64,000 bases of DNA from Arcticibacter sp045629565 (GCF_045629565.1 NZ_JAZQRL010000007.1:1-64000); one strand, 5' to 3'. Positions 45,662 through 54,782 are shown, counted from the stretch's first letter. A program made the numbers and translations. Notes: generated by a model not told the origin, from the sequence alone.

Positions 45662-47025
45662 CGGATTTCGTTAATAAATAGAAGTCCGTCAAAAGCATCG
45701 CTGGCGCACAGCATTAAATAGCTTACCTTATTTGCTTCCATAGGACGTCTCATCTTGAGCCAGGCTGAAACGTAGGGATTCCGTGAGGCCGGCTTAAGAT
45801 CTAGTATAAAACGAGGTTTACCAACTTGAAGAAGGGCTCTATCCAAACTAGTAGAGTGAGCTTCGACTAGAGAAGGTGTGCAACTACTTCCAATTATAAA
45901 CACGTCATTCTTAGGAAAGATTGACTTAAGATATTGTCCCATGCTGTTCGGTGGCTTTGCAAAAGAATCCCAAACTCCCCCAGTGGTGACTTCATTTTTA
46001 ACATGTGCATTATGAGCGACAACCAGCACTTTGCCTCTTTCGGTTTCAGAATTTAAGATCCAAATTAAATTATCGGTCATAGCAGCATCACGCGCATTCA
46101 TAGCCTTCCAAGCATCTGGTGAAATTTTTCCGGGTTGCTCTCGAGATGTGACTCTCACTATTCGGTCCGTTTGTCTGGCAAGTATTGCATTTCGATACGC
46201 CCACTCATATTTATTCTTTGAACTACTATTTATAAAATTAATTCGCTCACGTTCAAACAAGGCGATTAGATCATCCAATGTAGCACTAAGGCTGTTATGT
46301 TCTTCTGACGAAAGTAATGGATATTTTGCAACCGATAAACGTGGAAGGTAGGTTACTATAGCAGATTCCAGTTTTACAGCATCCTCTGGGGACACCTGTC
46401 TAAGATACCTTAGTGCTTCATCAATCGCAGCATGTGAAGGTGTCGTATCTCCGGGGAAACCTCTCAGCTGCATATCCATTCCGTAAAATTTTAACCTATG
46501 CTTGTGAGCTGGGTTAGCGTTGTAATGTCGCATCCACTGTAAAAGTGCAACGTTTTCTAACGAAGGACTTCCGATGGTTAGTTTAGCCGCAGCTTCTTGT
46601 GCTGTACCAGGACCACCTGCGATGAAATCAGCAGCTACATACGATTCGGCAAAACCGGCTTCCAATACGATTGTCGTAAACCCCAAATTCTCAACTAGAA
46701 AGCGAAACATTCTATTTCGGAGGGCAAGCAGTGTATGGATCCCATGTGCAGGTTCACCTAAAGCGACAATCCGCGCGTTACGAATGATTTTCTTTAGCGG
46801 TTCTAGATCGGCACTGCCTTTTGCACGATCAGTGTTTTGTATTGGGAATGCATTAGTCCTTGCCCAATTAGTAAATCGCCTGTTTGACGAGCTGTCTGTA
46901 ATTTCAATACTAGCTTGCGCGGTACTAGAGACCGGTTTGTTTATCAATAAAAGAAATAATACGCCCTGTAGAATAAAAGAAAGTTGATTAAAACAAGGCT
47001 TAATTCTATCTGGTGAGTTACCCAT
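45658..47025 (-). CDS. Erythromycin-esterase-like protein
   Basis: The 455-residue protein belongs to the erythromycin esterase/DUF-like superfamily. It has GEPAHGIHTLLALRNRMFRFL near residue 91, IVLEAGF, FYGMDMQ, and VVAHNAHVKN, which hold the Glu and His residues thought to be catalytic in Ere enzymes. An N-terminal hydrophobic stretch (ILQGVLFLLLINKPVSSTAQ) looks like a signal peptide, so the enzyme may be periplasmic, unlike classical cytoplasmic EreA/B. Many family members do not act on macrolides, so resistance should not be assumed. Followed in operon by the XRE gene. Confidence 0.8.
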   Translation of the reverse strand: MGNSPDRIKPCFNQLSFILQGVLFLLLINKPVSSTAQASIEITDSSSNRRFTNWARTNAFPIQNTDRAKGSADLEPLKKIIRNARIVALGEPAHGIHTLLALRNRMFRFLVENLGFTTIVLEAGFAESYVAADFIAGGPGTAQEAAAKLTIGSPSLENVALLQWMRHYNANPAHKHRLKFYGMDMQLRGFPGDTTPSHAAIDEALRYLRQVSPEDAVKLESAIVTYLPRLSVAKYPLLSSEEHNSLSATLDDLIALFERERINFINSSSKNKYEWAYRNAILARQTDRIVRVTSREQPGKISPDAWKAMNARDAAMTDNLIWILNSETERGKVLVVAHNAHVKNEVTTGGVWDSFAKPPNSMGQYLKSIFPKNDVFIIGSSCTPSLVEAHSTSLDRALLQVGKPRFILDLKPASRNPYVSAWLKMRRPMEANKVSYLMLCASDAFDGLLFINEIR

Positions 47026-47083
47026 AAAATGCTATTAATATTACTATAAGCTGTTGAACTCAAAATGTCAGGACAGGCCATTG

Positions 47084-47275
47084 TCAATACTCGTCCAAAT
47101 ACACACTTGCCTTCAAAAAAGTATTGTAATCTTCAATGTTTAATTATTACCAACGGCTTGTTTTTTATCAAAAACAGATTTCACGACTTCATATCCCATA
47201 GTAGCTTATGCCTTTGGACTCCTGTCCTTACTGCTGATGCCGTATAGCCAATTTCGCGAATTCGTCTTTGCATAC
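47084..47275 (-). pseudogene. Decayed 3' fragment of a copy-B zincin gene
   Basis: On the minus strand this stretch encodes LNIEDYNTFLKASVYLDEY followed by a stop, against LNIEDYDAFLNATGYLDEY at the end of the gene at 44218. Further upstream, short blocks still match at base level (for example TCCTTACTGCTG against TCCTTACCGCTG, and the GGATAT-GAAGT region against GYEIV), but frames are broken by stops and gaps. Only about the last 65 codons remain. It and the intact gene flank the esterase-XRE pair. Confidence 0.8.
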
Positions 47276-47546
47276 AATATACTAAATTTTCCTTCTCCTC
47301 TTAGATACTTAAATATTTCCTTAATCATTAACGATGCTCAGAACTTCCTACAAGCTAGGGCCAAGATTGCTAGTTTTTATGCCAGAATAAGAGCAGTTTT
47401 TAGCAGGAATGAATCTATTAACATAAGATAAATTGTAACTATTATATTCTCCGAGAGAGGGCATTATGAGACCGTTTTTTTCTATCAGAGAGACATCAAG
47501 GTGAACCGACGAAAAATGTTCGTTTTGTGAGAGAATTTAAGTTCAG

Positions 47547-47760
47547 TTATTGCGAGGACATATAGATAATAATACAAGCTCCAATTAGAGCGATAACAGC
47601 ACCAGTGATATCATACCAGATCGATAGACGGTTGCGAGATCGAATATTAGCTGCAGCATCCTGGAGGGCAGCAAGCCTCGGACGGCTTCTCTGCATAAAC
47701 GGTAATAATTTCAATGTACTTCTGCCTTGCCAGTTCTTTCAGTTGTTCTTCAGTTTTCAT
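47547..47760 (-). pseudogene. Juxtaposed remnants: arsM-like 5' end and ynfA-like 3' end
   Basis: From ATG 47760 a 37-codon frame reads MKTEEQLKELARQKYIEI and ends in the cysteine cluster ACCPPGCCS before a stop at 47647. This resembles the N-terminus of arsenite methyltransferases. In another frame, 47696-47547 ends with YDITGAVIALIGACIIIYM, which matches the last helix of YnfA (YDWTGALIALCGMLII in E. coli). A deletion joining two neighbouring genes would explain both. The alternative is a real small cysteine-rich metal-binding peptide. Confidence 0.65.
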
Positions 47761-47812
47761 AATATTTGATTTAATGGATATCTGCTTTTGACCCTCTGAC
47801 AATCATGATCGA

Positions 47813-48562
47813 TTAACTATTCGGACAATCAAAACGCGTTTCGTATATTCTCCGCAATTCATTCGGGAGCAAGCTTTTTTCGATGTCTTGCGCTGAAGTT
47901 TCAACGTCATATTTGAACCTTCTAAATTCCACTTGAAAACAATTCTCCAGAATCTCAGCGTCTGGTTCAAGGGTCAACATCACATAGCAACCTCGCGGAT
48001 CGCCGTCTTTTGGCTTCCCTGCCGAGCCGATATTCACAACCTGCCTGACCGAACTAGCGTTGGTCTTTAAGATCCGATGATATGGTTGATGTGAATGCCC
48101 CACAAAAAGCAAGTGCGCACCCGCTTCATCCATTAGTTCCAATACGTAATTTTCGTCTGTGTCTTCAAGTATATATTCATCTATGCGCCGGGTACTGCCG
48201 TGAGCAAAAACAAGATTCAACAAGCCTGCCCGTAATTTGTATTCTAATTTAATATGTGCAGGAAGAGCCTTCAAGTATGTTCTGTTTTCCTCCTTGATTA
48301 AATGGTAAGCATAATTCTTGCCTGGCTCTTGAAGGCTTTCTGCGGTCGTCTTTATCTTCTCAACCTTCTCATCATGGTTTCCTTTTAATGTCCCTATCTT
48401 TCTTCTTCGAATCTCTTCTATGATCTCATTCGGATAGATGTGATATCCAACCAGATCGCCAAGGCAATAAATGATATCCGGATTCTGACCGTCCATATCC
48501 TTTAGCATCGCTTAAAATGCAGCAAGATTCGCATGGATATCTGAAAAAAGTGCAATTCTCAT
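47813..48562 (-). pseudogene. Metallophosphoesterase interrupted by an early stop codon
   Basis: From ATG 48562, which overlaps the acr3 stop as ATGA, the frame reads MRIALFSDIHANLAAF, then TAA at codon 17 (48514-48512), then AMLKDMDGQNPDIIYCLGDLVGY and on to the normal end at 47813. The GDLVGY, GNHDE and VGHSHQPYH motifs of calcineurin-like phosphatases are intact, but a product restarted at ATG 48508 would lack the first metal ligands D8 and H10. A GAA to TAA change explains it. The gene appears newly inactivated. Confidence 0.85.
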
Positions 48563-49647
48563 TTTTGTATGATGTCTAAGGCTTTTGTGGGATAGTACTT
48601 TTTGCGGAAATAGAAGGCCAGATTGACTAATGCAATTAATGCAGGAACCTCAACCAATGGCCCAATAACACCTGCAAATGCCTGGCCTGAGTTGATCCCA
48701 AAAACACCGATGGCAACTGCAATGGCAAGTTCAAAGTTATTTCCTGTAGCTGTAAACGCAATAGAGGTACTTCTTGAATAATCAGCACCAAAATATTTAC
48801 CAGCGAAAAAGCTGATTACGAACATGATGGAGAAATAGATAACTAAAGGTATAGCAATCCTGACCACATCCATTGGTATCTGAACGATCAACTCCCCTTT
48901 GAGGCTAAACATGATTACGATAGTGAAAAGCAGTGCAATAAGAGTAATCGGAGAAATAAGGGGAATAAACTTGTTTTGAAACCAATCCTCGCCTTTAAGT
49001 CTAATAAGGCTATATCTGCTGATAACACCCATTGCGAACGGAATCCCCAGGTAGATTCCAACACTTTTAGCAATCTCCGCGATAGTGATGTTCACTTCAA
49101 GGCTGTCCAGCCCGAAGTAAGGGGGTAATACTGTAATGAAAACATAAGCAAACACACTGTATAGAAGCACCTGAAATATACTGTTTAACGCAATCAGTCC
49201 GGCGGCATATTCCCTGTTGCCCTCAGCAAGCTCATTCCACACCACAACCATGGCAATACATCTGGCCAGACCAATAAGGATTAACCCCACCATATATTCT
49301 GGGTAATCTCTCAAAAAGGTAATGGCCAAAAAGAACATTAATATCGGCCCGATAACCCAGTTCAGGACTAGCGAAACACTTAAAACCCTGGTGTCTTTAA
49401 ATACTTCACCCATTTTCTCATACTTCACTTTTGCCAGTGGTGGATACATCATCAGTATCAATCCAATCGCTAGTGGGATATTCGTGGTTCCGCTCGAAAA
49501 TGAGTTGATAAATCCCGAGGAAGAAGGTAGGAAGTAGCCGGTAGCAACACCGATACCCATAGCAAGAAATATCCAGAGGGTAAGGAAACGATCCAAAAAG
49601 CCTAATTTTTTTCTTTCGGCAGCAGGCGCGCAGTTATTTGCAGACAT
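48559..49647 (-). CDS. acr3: Arsenite efflux transporter Acr3
   Basis: The 362-residue protein has ten membrane helices and the features of the ACR3 family: GLARCIAMVVVWNELAEG around residue 125, with the cysteine that is essential in ACR3 proteins, and FTATGNNFELAIAVAIGVFG near the end. It exports arsenite, driven by the proton gradient. It appears complete, unlike its neighbours: arsR-arsC upstream is fused and broken, and the phosphoesterase downstream has an early stop. Confidence 0.92.
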   Translation of the reverse strand: MSANNCAPAAERKKLGFLDRFLTLWIFLAMGIGVATGYFLPSSSGFINSFSSGTTNIPLAIGLILMMYPPLAKVKYEKMGEVFKDTRVLSVSLVLNWVIGPILMFFLAITFLRDYPEYMVGLILIGLARCIAMVVVWNELAEGNREYAAGLIALNSIFQVLLYSVFAYVFITVLPPYFGLDSLEVNITIAEIAKSVGIYLGIPFAMGVISRYSLIRLKGEDWFQNKFIPLISPITLIALLFTIVIMFSLKGELIVQIPMDVVRIAIPLVIYFSIMFVISFFAGKYFGADYSRSTSIAFTATGNNFELAIAVAIGVFGINSGQAFAGVIGPLVEVPALIALVNLAFYFRKKYYPTKALDIIQK

Positions 49648-49650
49648 AGT

Positions 49651-49892
49651 CTAAATATTTTCTTTGATGAATTTCTCTGAGTAACTCCGGATCATATCCC
49701 TTACAGTTCTGAACTGCTGTTGGACTTGTTGCTCAGTTCGGATGCTTTTGCTACCAGATCGCCACATATGCAAGTATTGGAAATGAGTATTCTTTGCAAA
49801 ATAGCAATACGGGCAGGATGAGCCATTGCCTTCAATAACTGTGCAAGCTGATTTTGTTCAGCTGTAAACATTTCCGTTTTTGTTAGTCCCAT
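49651..49892 (-). pseudogene. arsR 5' part fused to arsC 3' part, then frameshifted
   Basis: From ATG 49892 the first 49 codons are ArsR (LLKAMAHPARIAILQRILIS, then NTCICGDLV with the metal-sensing CxC), but the recognition helix and the rest are missing. The frame runs on as AKAS and ends at 49701. One base out of frame, 49737-49651 reads TEQQVQQQFRTVRDMIRSYS and ends KFIKENI, the usual C-terminus of phosphatase-type arsenate reductases. AKAS also fits ArsC (AKASGTE), so an in-frame deletion fusion followed by loss of one base near 49738 is likely. No working repressor can be made. Confidence 0.8.
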
Positions 49893-49909
49893 ATTGCAAT
49901 ATTGCGATT
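49893..49909 (-). promoter_or_regulatory. ArsR-type operator
   Basis: The stretch ATTGCAATATTGCGAT directly before the arsR start contains the perfect palindrome GCAATATTGC at 49896-49905. Its place and sequence suit an ArsR operator. Since arsR is broken, acr3 may now be expressed without control or be controlled by another ArsR protein. Confidence 0.55.
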
Positions 49910-49934
49910 AATTATAAGAATGAAAAACTTTTCT

Positions 49935-50336
49935 TTACTTAGCCTCGGAAATCCATTCATCAACAATCTTAGCCAAGTCTAATTGTGCGTCTTCTATTTC
50001 CCGAATGTTCTTGAACGTTGCTATCGCCCTGTCATTCTCTTTCCAAGTTAATAACTTACTTTTTGTATCGATCAATCTGTTCGGAGGTTGTTCCAGCTTC
50101 TTTGCTCCCCTATGAAAAATTAATTGAATCTGCTTTGGCGGCTGAATCCTCATTGTGATTCTGTCCTCGTCATTAAAGCAGAAATTCGGTCCGTTCCATT
50201 TGATATTTTCGGTCAGGCCGGCATTCGCGGTTAGAATACATTTCCGCAATTCTTCAATTTCATTTCTTAGTGGGTGGTCCAGTGTGTCCAGAAATTCTGT
50301 CACTTTGTTATTCAGATACTGTGCTTGCTTTGACAT
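49935..50336 (-). CDS. DUF1801 domain protein
   Basis: A 133-residue soluble protein with the DUF1801/YdhG pattern: LDTLDHPLRNEIEELRKCIL, then GLTENIKWNGPNFCFNDEDR and IQLIFHRGAKKLEQPP. Members are often small stand-alone proteins of unknown function. It is separated from the ars remnants by 42 bases and shows no sign of decay. Confidence 0.8.
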   Translation of the reverse strand: MSKQAQYLNNKVTEFLDTLDHPLRNEIEELRKCILTANAGLTENIKWNGPNFCFNDEDRITMRIQPPKQIQLIFHRGAKKLEQPPNRLIDTKSKLLTWKENDRAIATFKNIREIEDAQLDLAKIVDEWISEAK

Positions 50337-50510
50337 GGTAGTGCTTTTAATTCAAGAAAGGGAATAATTATTACAAGTTAATACAGAAAAAGCTCGTCCA
50401 GCATGGTAAGTATCAATAATTCTGAGTCGTTCGTTTGGGGTGTAGATGGATGCGTAGACGCGTACTTTCTATAGTAACGGCTCTGATACGGAAATTTTAA
50501 CGGCTAAGTC

Positions 50511-50532
50511 GTACTTTTGGGTTTTAAAGTAC
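50511..50532. promoter_or_regulatory. -7 element inside an inverted repeat before the GH2 gene
   Basis: TACTTTTG at 50512-50519 fits TAnnTTTG. It lies within the palindrome GTACTTT-N8-AAAGTAC (50511-50517 and 50526-50532), 12 bases before the start codon. A repressor bound there would block the promoter, so this is a candidate operator. Confidence 0.45.
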
Positions 50533-50544
50533 AAAGAAAGGTTC

Positions 50545-53007
50545 ATGTTTAAATCTCTGCTTTCCGAACATACTGTTCATTCATCACTTAATTTCAAGTT
50601 CTTTTTAACCCTCATGATGCTGTCACTCTCTGCATTTACCTATGCGGATGACAGGAAACAACTTTTTAATAGGGGTTGGAAGTTTTATCTCGGTGCAGCA
50701 GAAGAGGCGAAATCGTTTGAATTTGATGACCATCAGTGGCGCTCGGTGGATCTTCCTCACGATTGGAGTATTGAGCCAATAAAAAATCAAGTTCCTGGTA
50801 AAACGATAGGTCCATTCAGCAAGGAAAGTCCGGGTGGCGCCGCCACTGGCCAGACGCTGGGTGGGGAAGGTTGGTATCGCAAAACATTCACGATAGGTTC
50901 AGCTGACGCCGGGAAAAGACATGAATTGTATTTCGAGGGTATATACAATCAATCGGAAATATGGATAAACGGGAAAAAGGCAGGGGAGAACATGTATGGT
51001 TACAGTACCTTCCGCTTTGACATCACGGCATATTGTAATGCGCCCGGAGAAAAAAATGTAATTGCAATAAAAGTAGTTAATAAAGGGAAAAATTCCAGAT
51101 GGTACGCAGGATCGGGTATTTACAGGCACGTTTATCTTATCAAGACAGGTCAATCGCATATTGATGATTGGCTTAGTTCTGTTCAGACTACTTCCATACT
51201 CAAAGACGAAGCAAGGCTGAGCATAGCTACAACGGTAATTCAATCTAAGGGCGATAAAGATCTGATGATTGATGCAGTGCTGACAAGCCCGGAGGGGAAA
51301 GTTGTTGGCAAGGAACAAAGATCTGTTCCTTCTGCGGCAAATGATACTGCAGCATTGGCTTTTGATTTCATGGTATCTAATCCAAAACTATGGAATGTGA
51401 CTACTCCCTCTCTTTACAGCTTGAAGTTGACATTGAGCAATAAAAAGGGCGTTCAGGATATCGTTACCTTGCCTTTTGGCATTCGCACTATCGCTTTTTC
51501 TGTTGACAAGGGGTTCCAAATTAATGGAGAGACGCTTAATCTTAAAGGGGGATGTATTCATCACGACAATGGTTTGCTTGGTGCAGCTGCATACGATCGG
51601 GCTGAGGAAAGGAAGATTGAGTTGTTGAAAGCGAATGGATTCATCGCTATCCGATCTCACAATCCGATGTCGGAAAGTTTTATGCAAGCCTGTGATCGTC
51701 TGGGAATGTTAGTCATAAATGAGGCTTTTGATCAGTGGGAGAGAAAGAAAAATCCGGATGACTATCATCAGTATTTCAAGGAATGGAGTGCAAAAGATAT
51801 CAGATCGCTGGTATTAAGGGATCGCAATAAGCCGTCAGTTATCATGTGGAGCATCGGTAACGAGATATATGAAAGGCTTACTGAGAGAGGGATGGAAATA
51901 GCAGCCTACCTGAGAAAGGAAGTGTTGAAATACGATACTACCAGGGCCATTACTGCCGGAGTAAACAACCAGTGGGATAAAGAGCGTAAAAACAGGGTTC
52001 CGATTGACAATGCGTTTCGTTCCCTGGATGTGGCGGGATACAATTACATGTGGTCTGTGTATGAGCGTGATCATGTCAGATTCCCCGACCGAATCATGTT
52101 GGGTACTGAAAGTGTAGCCACCGAAGCTGCAGCTAACTGGGATAAGGTGGAAAGGTTACCTTACGTAATAGGAGATTTTATCTGGACTGCAATGGACTAC
52201 CTGGGTGAATCGGGACTGGGCAGCTCCATTGAAGTCGATCCGACGGAAAATACACACTTTTTTCAGGATTGGCCGTGGTATAATGCCTGGTGTGGAGACA
52301 TTGATTTGTTGGGTATTAAGAAGCCTCAGTCGTACTATCGGGATATCGTTTGGAAACAGCGGAACATTACGATGGCAGTAGAATTGCCCGCACAGCCAGG
52401 AAAGATCAGAAAAGTTAGCTTTTGGGGTTGGCCACAGGAAAGTCTGGAATGGAATTTTCCGGAACAAATCGGTAAAGAGGTTTCGGTAAATGTATATTCG
52501 AGGGCACCGATAGTCAAGCTGTTTCTTAATGGTAAGTTTCTGGCCGAACAAAAAACAGACAGCGTTTATAAAGCCACTTTCAAGACCCCGTATCATCCGG
52601 GAACGCTTAAAGCAGTGGAATATATCGACGGTGTAGCAGGTGACTCTATTGCACTGACTACTCCGGGAGAGAAAAGGATGTTGAGATTATCGGCCGACCT
52701 CAATAAATTGCCTGCGAACGGGCAGTCACTTTCTCACGTGCTTATTGAACTTGTAGATCAGCATGGTCGAGTGGTTTTGGAGTCGGGTAGAATGATTGAT
52801 ATCTCATTATCAGGAAAGGCGGGTAAGATTGTTGCTTCGGGTAACGCCGCACCAAATGACATGGAAAGTTTCAATTCTTTACAACCGAAATTATTTAATG
52901 GCCGGGCGATCGTTATACTCAGATCGGGTTATGAAAATGGGAGTGTATCTTTAAAGGTTAGATCAAAAGGGCTAAAGTCTCGTAGTTTGAAAATCGGCGT
53001 GAACTAA
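50545..53007 (+). CDS. Glycoside hydrolase family 2 (beta-galactosidase-like)
   Basis: The 820-residue exported enzyme has a signal peptide ending near TYADD (residue 33), an N-terminal sugar-binding domain (GWKFYLG, DLPHDWSIE, GEGWYRKTF), an immunoglobulin-like domain, and a TIM barrel with the acid/base E440 in WSIGNEIYE and nucleophile E522 in LGTESVATE. C-terminal immunoglobulin-like domains follow from about residue 620. It removes a beta-linked sugar from plant or host polysaccharides; the exact sugar cannot be told. It is followed by a GH105 enzyme, a pair that suggests pectin side-chain or glycan breakdown. Confidence 0.9.
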   Translation: MFKSLLSEHTVHSSLNFKFFLTLMMLSLSAFTYADDRKQLFNRGWKFYLGAAEEAKSFEFDDHQWRSVDLPHDWSIEPIKNQVPGKTIGPFSKESPGGAATGQTLGGEGWYRKTFTIGSADAGKRHELYFEGIYNQSEIWINGKKAGENMYGYSTFRFDITAYCNAPGEKNVIAIKVVNKGKNSRWYAGSGIYRHVYLIKTGQSHIDDWLSSVQTTSILKDEARLSIATTVIQSKGDKDLMIDAVLTSPEGKVVGKEQRSVPSAANDTAALAFDFMVSNPKLWNVTTPSLYSLKLTLSNKKGVQDIVTLPFGIRTIAFSVDKGFQINGETLNLKGGCIHHDNGLLGAAAYDRAEERKIELLKANGFIAIRSHNPMSESFMQACDRLGMLVINEAFDQWERKKNPDDYHQYFKEWSAKDIRSLVLRDRNKPSVIMWSIGNEIYERLTERGMEIAAYLRKEVLKYDTTRAITAGVNNQWDKERKNRVPIDNAFRSLDVAGYNYMWSVYERDHVRFPDRIMLGTESVATEAAANWDKVERLPYVIGDFIWTAMDYLGESGLGSSIEVDPTENTHFFQDWPWYNAWCGDIDLLGIKKPQSYYRDIVWKQRNITMAVELPAQPGKIRKVSFWGWPQESLEWNFPEQIGKEVSVNVYSRAPIVKLFLNGKFLAEQKTDSVYKATFKTPYHPGTLKAVEYIDGVAGDSIALTTPGEKRMLRLSADLNKLPANGQSLSHVLIELVDQHGRVVLESGRMIDISLSGKAGKIVASGNAAPNDMESFNSLQPKLFNGRAIVILRSGYENGSVSLKVRSKGLKSRSLKIGVN

Positions 53008-53138
53008 AATTTTGTCATTATAGGTTACGAAATGGAGGTGCGGGCAGCGAATTCATTGATGAACAGGATGATAACGAATGTGGATCTTTCCGAAGGCAAG
53101 CAGGCTGTCTAACATTGTTATTATAGAGCATTGATTTC

Positions 53139-53157
53139 AAATTAGAATACCTAATTT
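53139..53157. promoter_or_regulatory. Small inverted repeat before the GH105 gene
   Basis: AAATTAG (53139-53145) and CTAATTT (53151-53157) flank a 5-base centre, 46 bases before the start. It could be an operator half-site pair. Evidence is weak; the rest of the 53008-53203 gap shows nothing else. Confidence 0.3.
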
Positions 53158-53203
53158 CGGTTTCGACTAACAAAGTTTTTGTATAGACCTGTAATAATAA
53201 CCA

Positions 53204-54406
53204 ATGAAGTATTCAAGAGTTCTAGTGATCTGCGTAGGTGTTTTGGCATCAGCTGGATGTGCGTCGCAAAAATTCCAAAATAAAAGCGTACAGCATGTGG
53301 ATTATGCCACGGAGATCAGCAACACCATTATGCACAAATGGCCAGATTCGTTGACGCGTCTGGACGGCAAGTCCGCAGGATGGTCTTACGATATCGGTCT
53401 GTATCTGGATGCGATCTCGAATGTTTATGCGAGAACCGGCGATCAGAAATATTTCGATTATATCCAGAGGCAAATGGATAGATTTCTGTTGCCTGACGGG
53501 AAAATCAGATATTATAGCCAGGAATCCTACAATATCGATTATGTAAGAAACGGTAAAATGATGTTGTACCTGTATGAAAAGACAGGTCAACAGAAGTATG
53601 CTGATGCAGCGACGTATCTGAGACAACAGTTATACAAGCATCCGCGAACAAGCGAAGGTGGTTTCTGGCATAAAAAAGTATATCCGCATCAGATGTGGTT
53701 AGATGGGTTGTATATGGGACAGCCATTTTATGCGCATTATTCGAGTCAGTTTAATGAGCCAGGGAATTTTGATGATGTCGCCAGGCAATTCATCCTGATG
53801 GAAAAAAATGGAAGGGACAACAAAACGGGTTTACTTCATCATGCCTGGGATGAGAAGAAGGAGCAAAAATGGGCAGACAAAGTTACCGGTAAATCGCCGA
53901 ATTTCTGGGGACGTGCAATGGGTTGGTATGGTGTAGCGCTGGTTGATGTTCTGGATTATTTTCCGAAGGATCATCCCAATAGAGCGGAATTGATTGCAAT
54001 ACTTAACCGATATGTGGAAGCTGCTGCTAAGGTGCAGCATCCGAAGAATAATTTATGGTATCAGGTTTTAGATCAGGCCGGCAGAGAAGGAAACTATCCA
54101 GAAGCGTCTGCTTCTTCTATGTTTGTATACACCATGTTGAAAGGGTCAAGATTAGGATATATTCCTGCTGAGTATAAGGCTATTGGCCTAAAGGGCTATG
54201 ACGGATTGATTAAGAAGTTCATTGTAAAAGGCGACGACGGGCATTACCACCTTAATGGGACGGTTATGGTTTCCGGTTTAGGTGGCACTCCGTACAGGGA
54301 CGGAACTTTTAATTATTATATCAGTGAGCCGGTTATCCAGGATGATCCGAAGGGGATGGGCGCATTTATTCTGGCCGCTAATGAGAGGCAGTTGGCGGGG
54401 AGGTAG
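53204..54406 (+). CDS. GH105/GH88-type unsaturated glucuronyl (rhamnogalacturonyl) hydrolase lipoprotein
   Basis: The 400-residue protein has a lipobox at SAGCAS (cysteine 19) and an alpha/alpha-barrel of the YteR/YesR type. Visible features are the regions KSAGWSYDIGLYLDAI, MWLDGLYMGQPFYA, HHAWDE, NFWGRAMGWYGVALVDVLDYF and GNYPEASASSMFVYTM. GH105 enzymes cleave unsaturated galacturonic or glucuronic residues left by polysaccharide lyases, by hydration. No lyase lies beside it in the window. It is presumably on the surface or in the periplasm. Confidence 0.88.
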   Translation: MKYSRVLVICVGVLASAGCASQKFQNKSVQHVDYATEISNTIMHKWPDSLTRLDGKSAGWSYDIGLYLDAISNVYARTGDQKYFDYIQRQMDRFLLPDGKIRYYSQESYNIDYVRNGKMMLYLYEKTGQQKYADAATYLRQQLYKHPRTSEGGFWHKKVYPHQMWLDGLYMGQPFYAHYSSQFNEPGNFDDVARQFILMEKNGRDNKTGLLHHAWDEKKEQKWADKVTGKSPNFWGRAMGWYGVALVDVLDYFPKDHPNRAELIAILNRYVEAAAKVQHPKNNLWYQVLDQAGREGNYPEASASSMFVYTMLKGSRLGYIPAEYKAIGLKGYDGLIKKFIVKGDDGHYHLNGTVMVSGLGGTPYRDGTFNYYISEPVIQDDPKGMGAFILAANERQLAGR

Positions 54407-54782
54407 ACGCGGTGGTGCGATCTATTGTTGGTCTTTCGAAGACAAATCGACCGGGTCTGCTCGCCAACTAATTTCAAAGCGCAGTTATGAGCTCTGGGTT
54501 TCCGTATTTTTAATTCGACATATTCTACGAAATTGTTCAATATGGCTTGGCAGCCTTCCTTCTGGAATTTGGGATCATTTTCTGTTTCGGCATCGAAGGT
54601 AGATTTTTACCAGTTTTGCCGTTGTTGTTTATTAAATATGGTGTTGGCTTTGAAATTTATTGTGTTGTATAAGCGACAACTTAGGGGGTATTACGACATT
54701 GAGGTGAAGAAAATGTTTAATGTCAGTAATTCTTTTTATGGGATCGCTATTGTAAATAGCTTTTAAAGGTTCCCTGACACCA
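54407..54782. other. 376-base gap without a supported gene
   Basis: Short frames on both strands have no gene-like content, and no strong hairpin terminator is visible. The gap lies between convergent genes (GH105 on plus, helical protein on minus). Confidence 0.6.

Noticed and set aside
40996..47275. Prophage or integrative element covering the accessory block
   Set aside because: No integrase, relaxase, transposase, tRNA junction or attachment repeats were found in the block.
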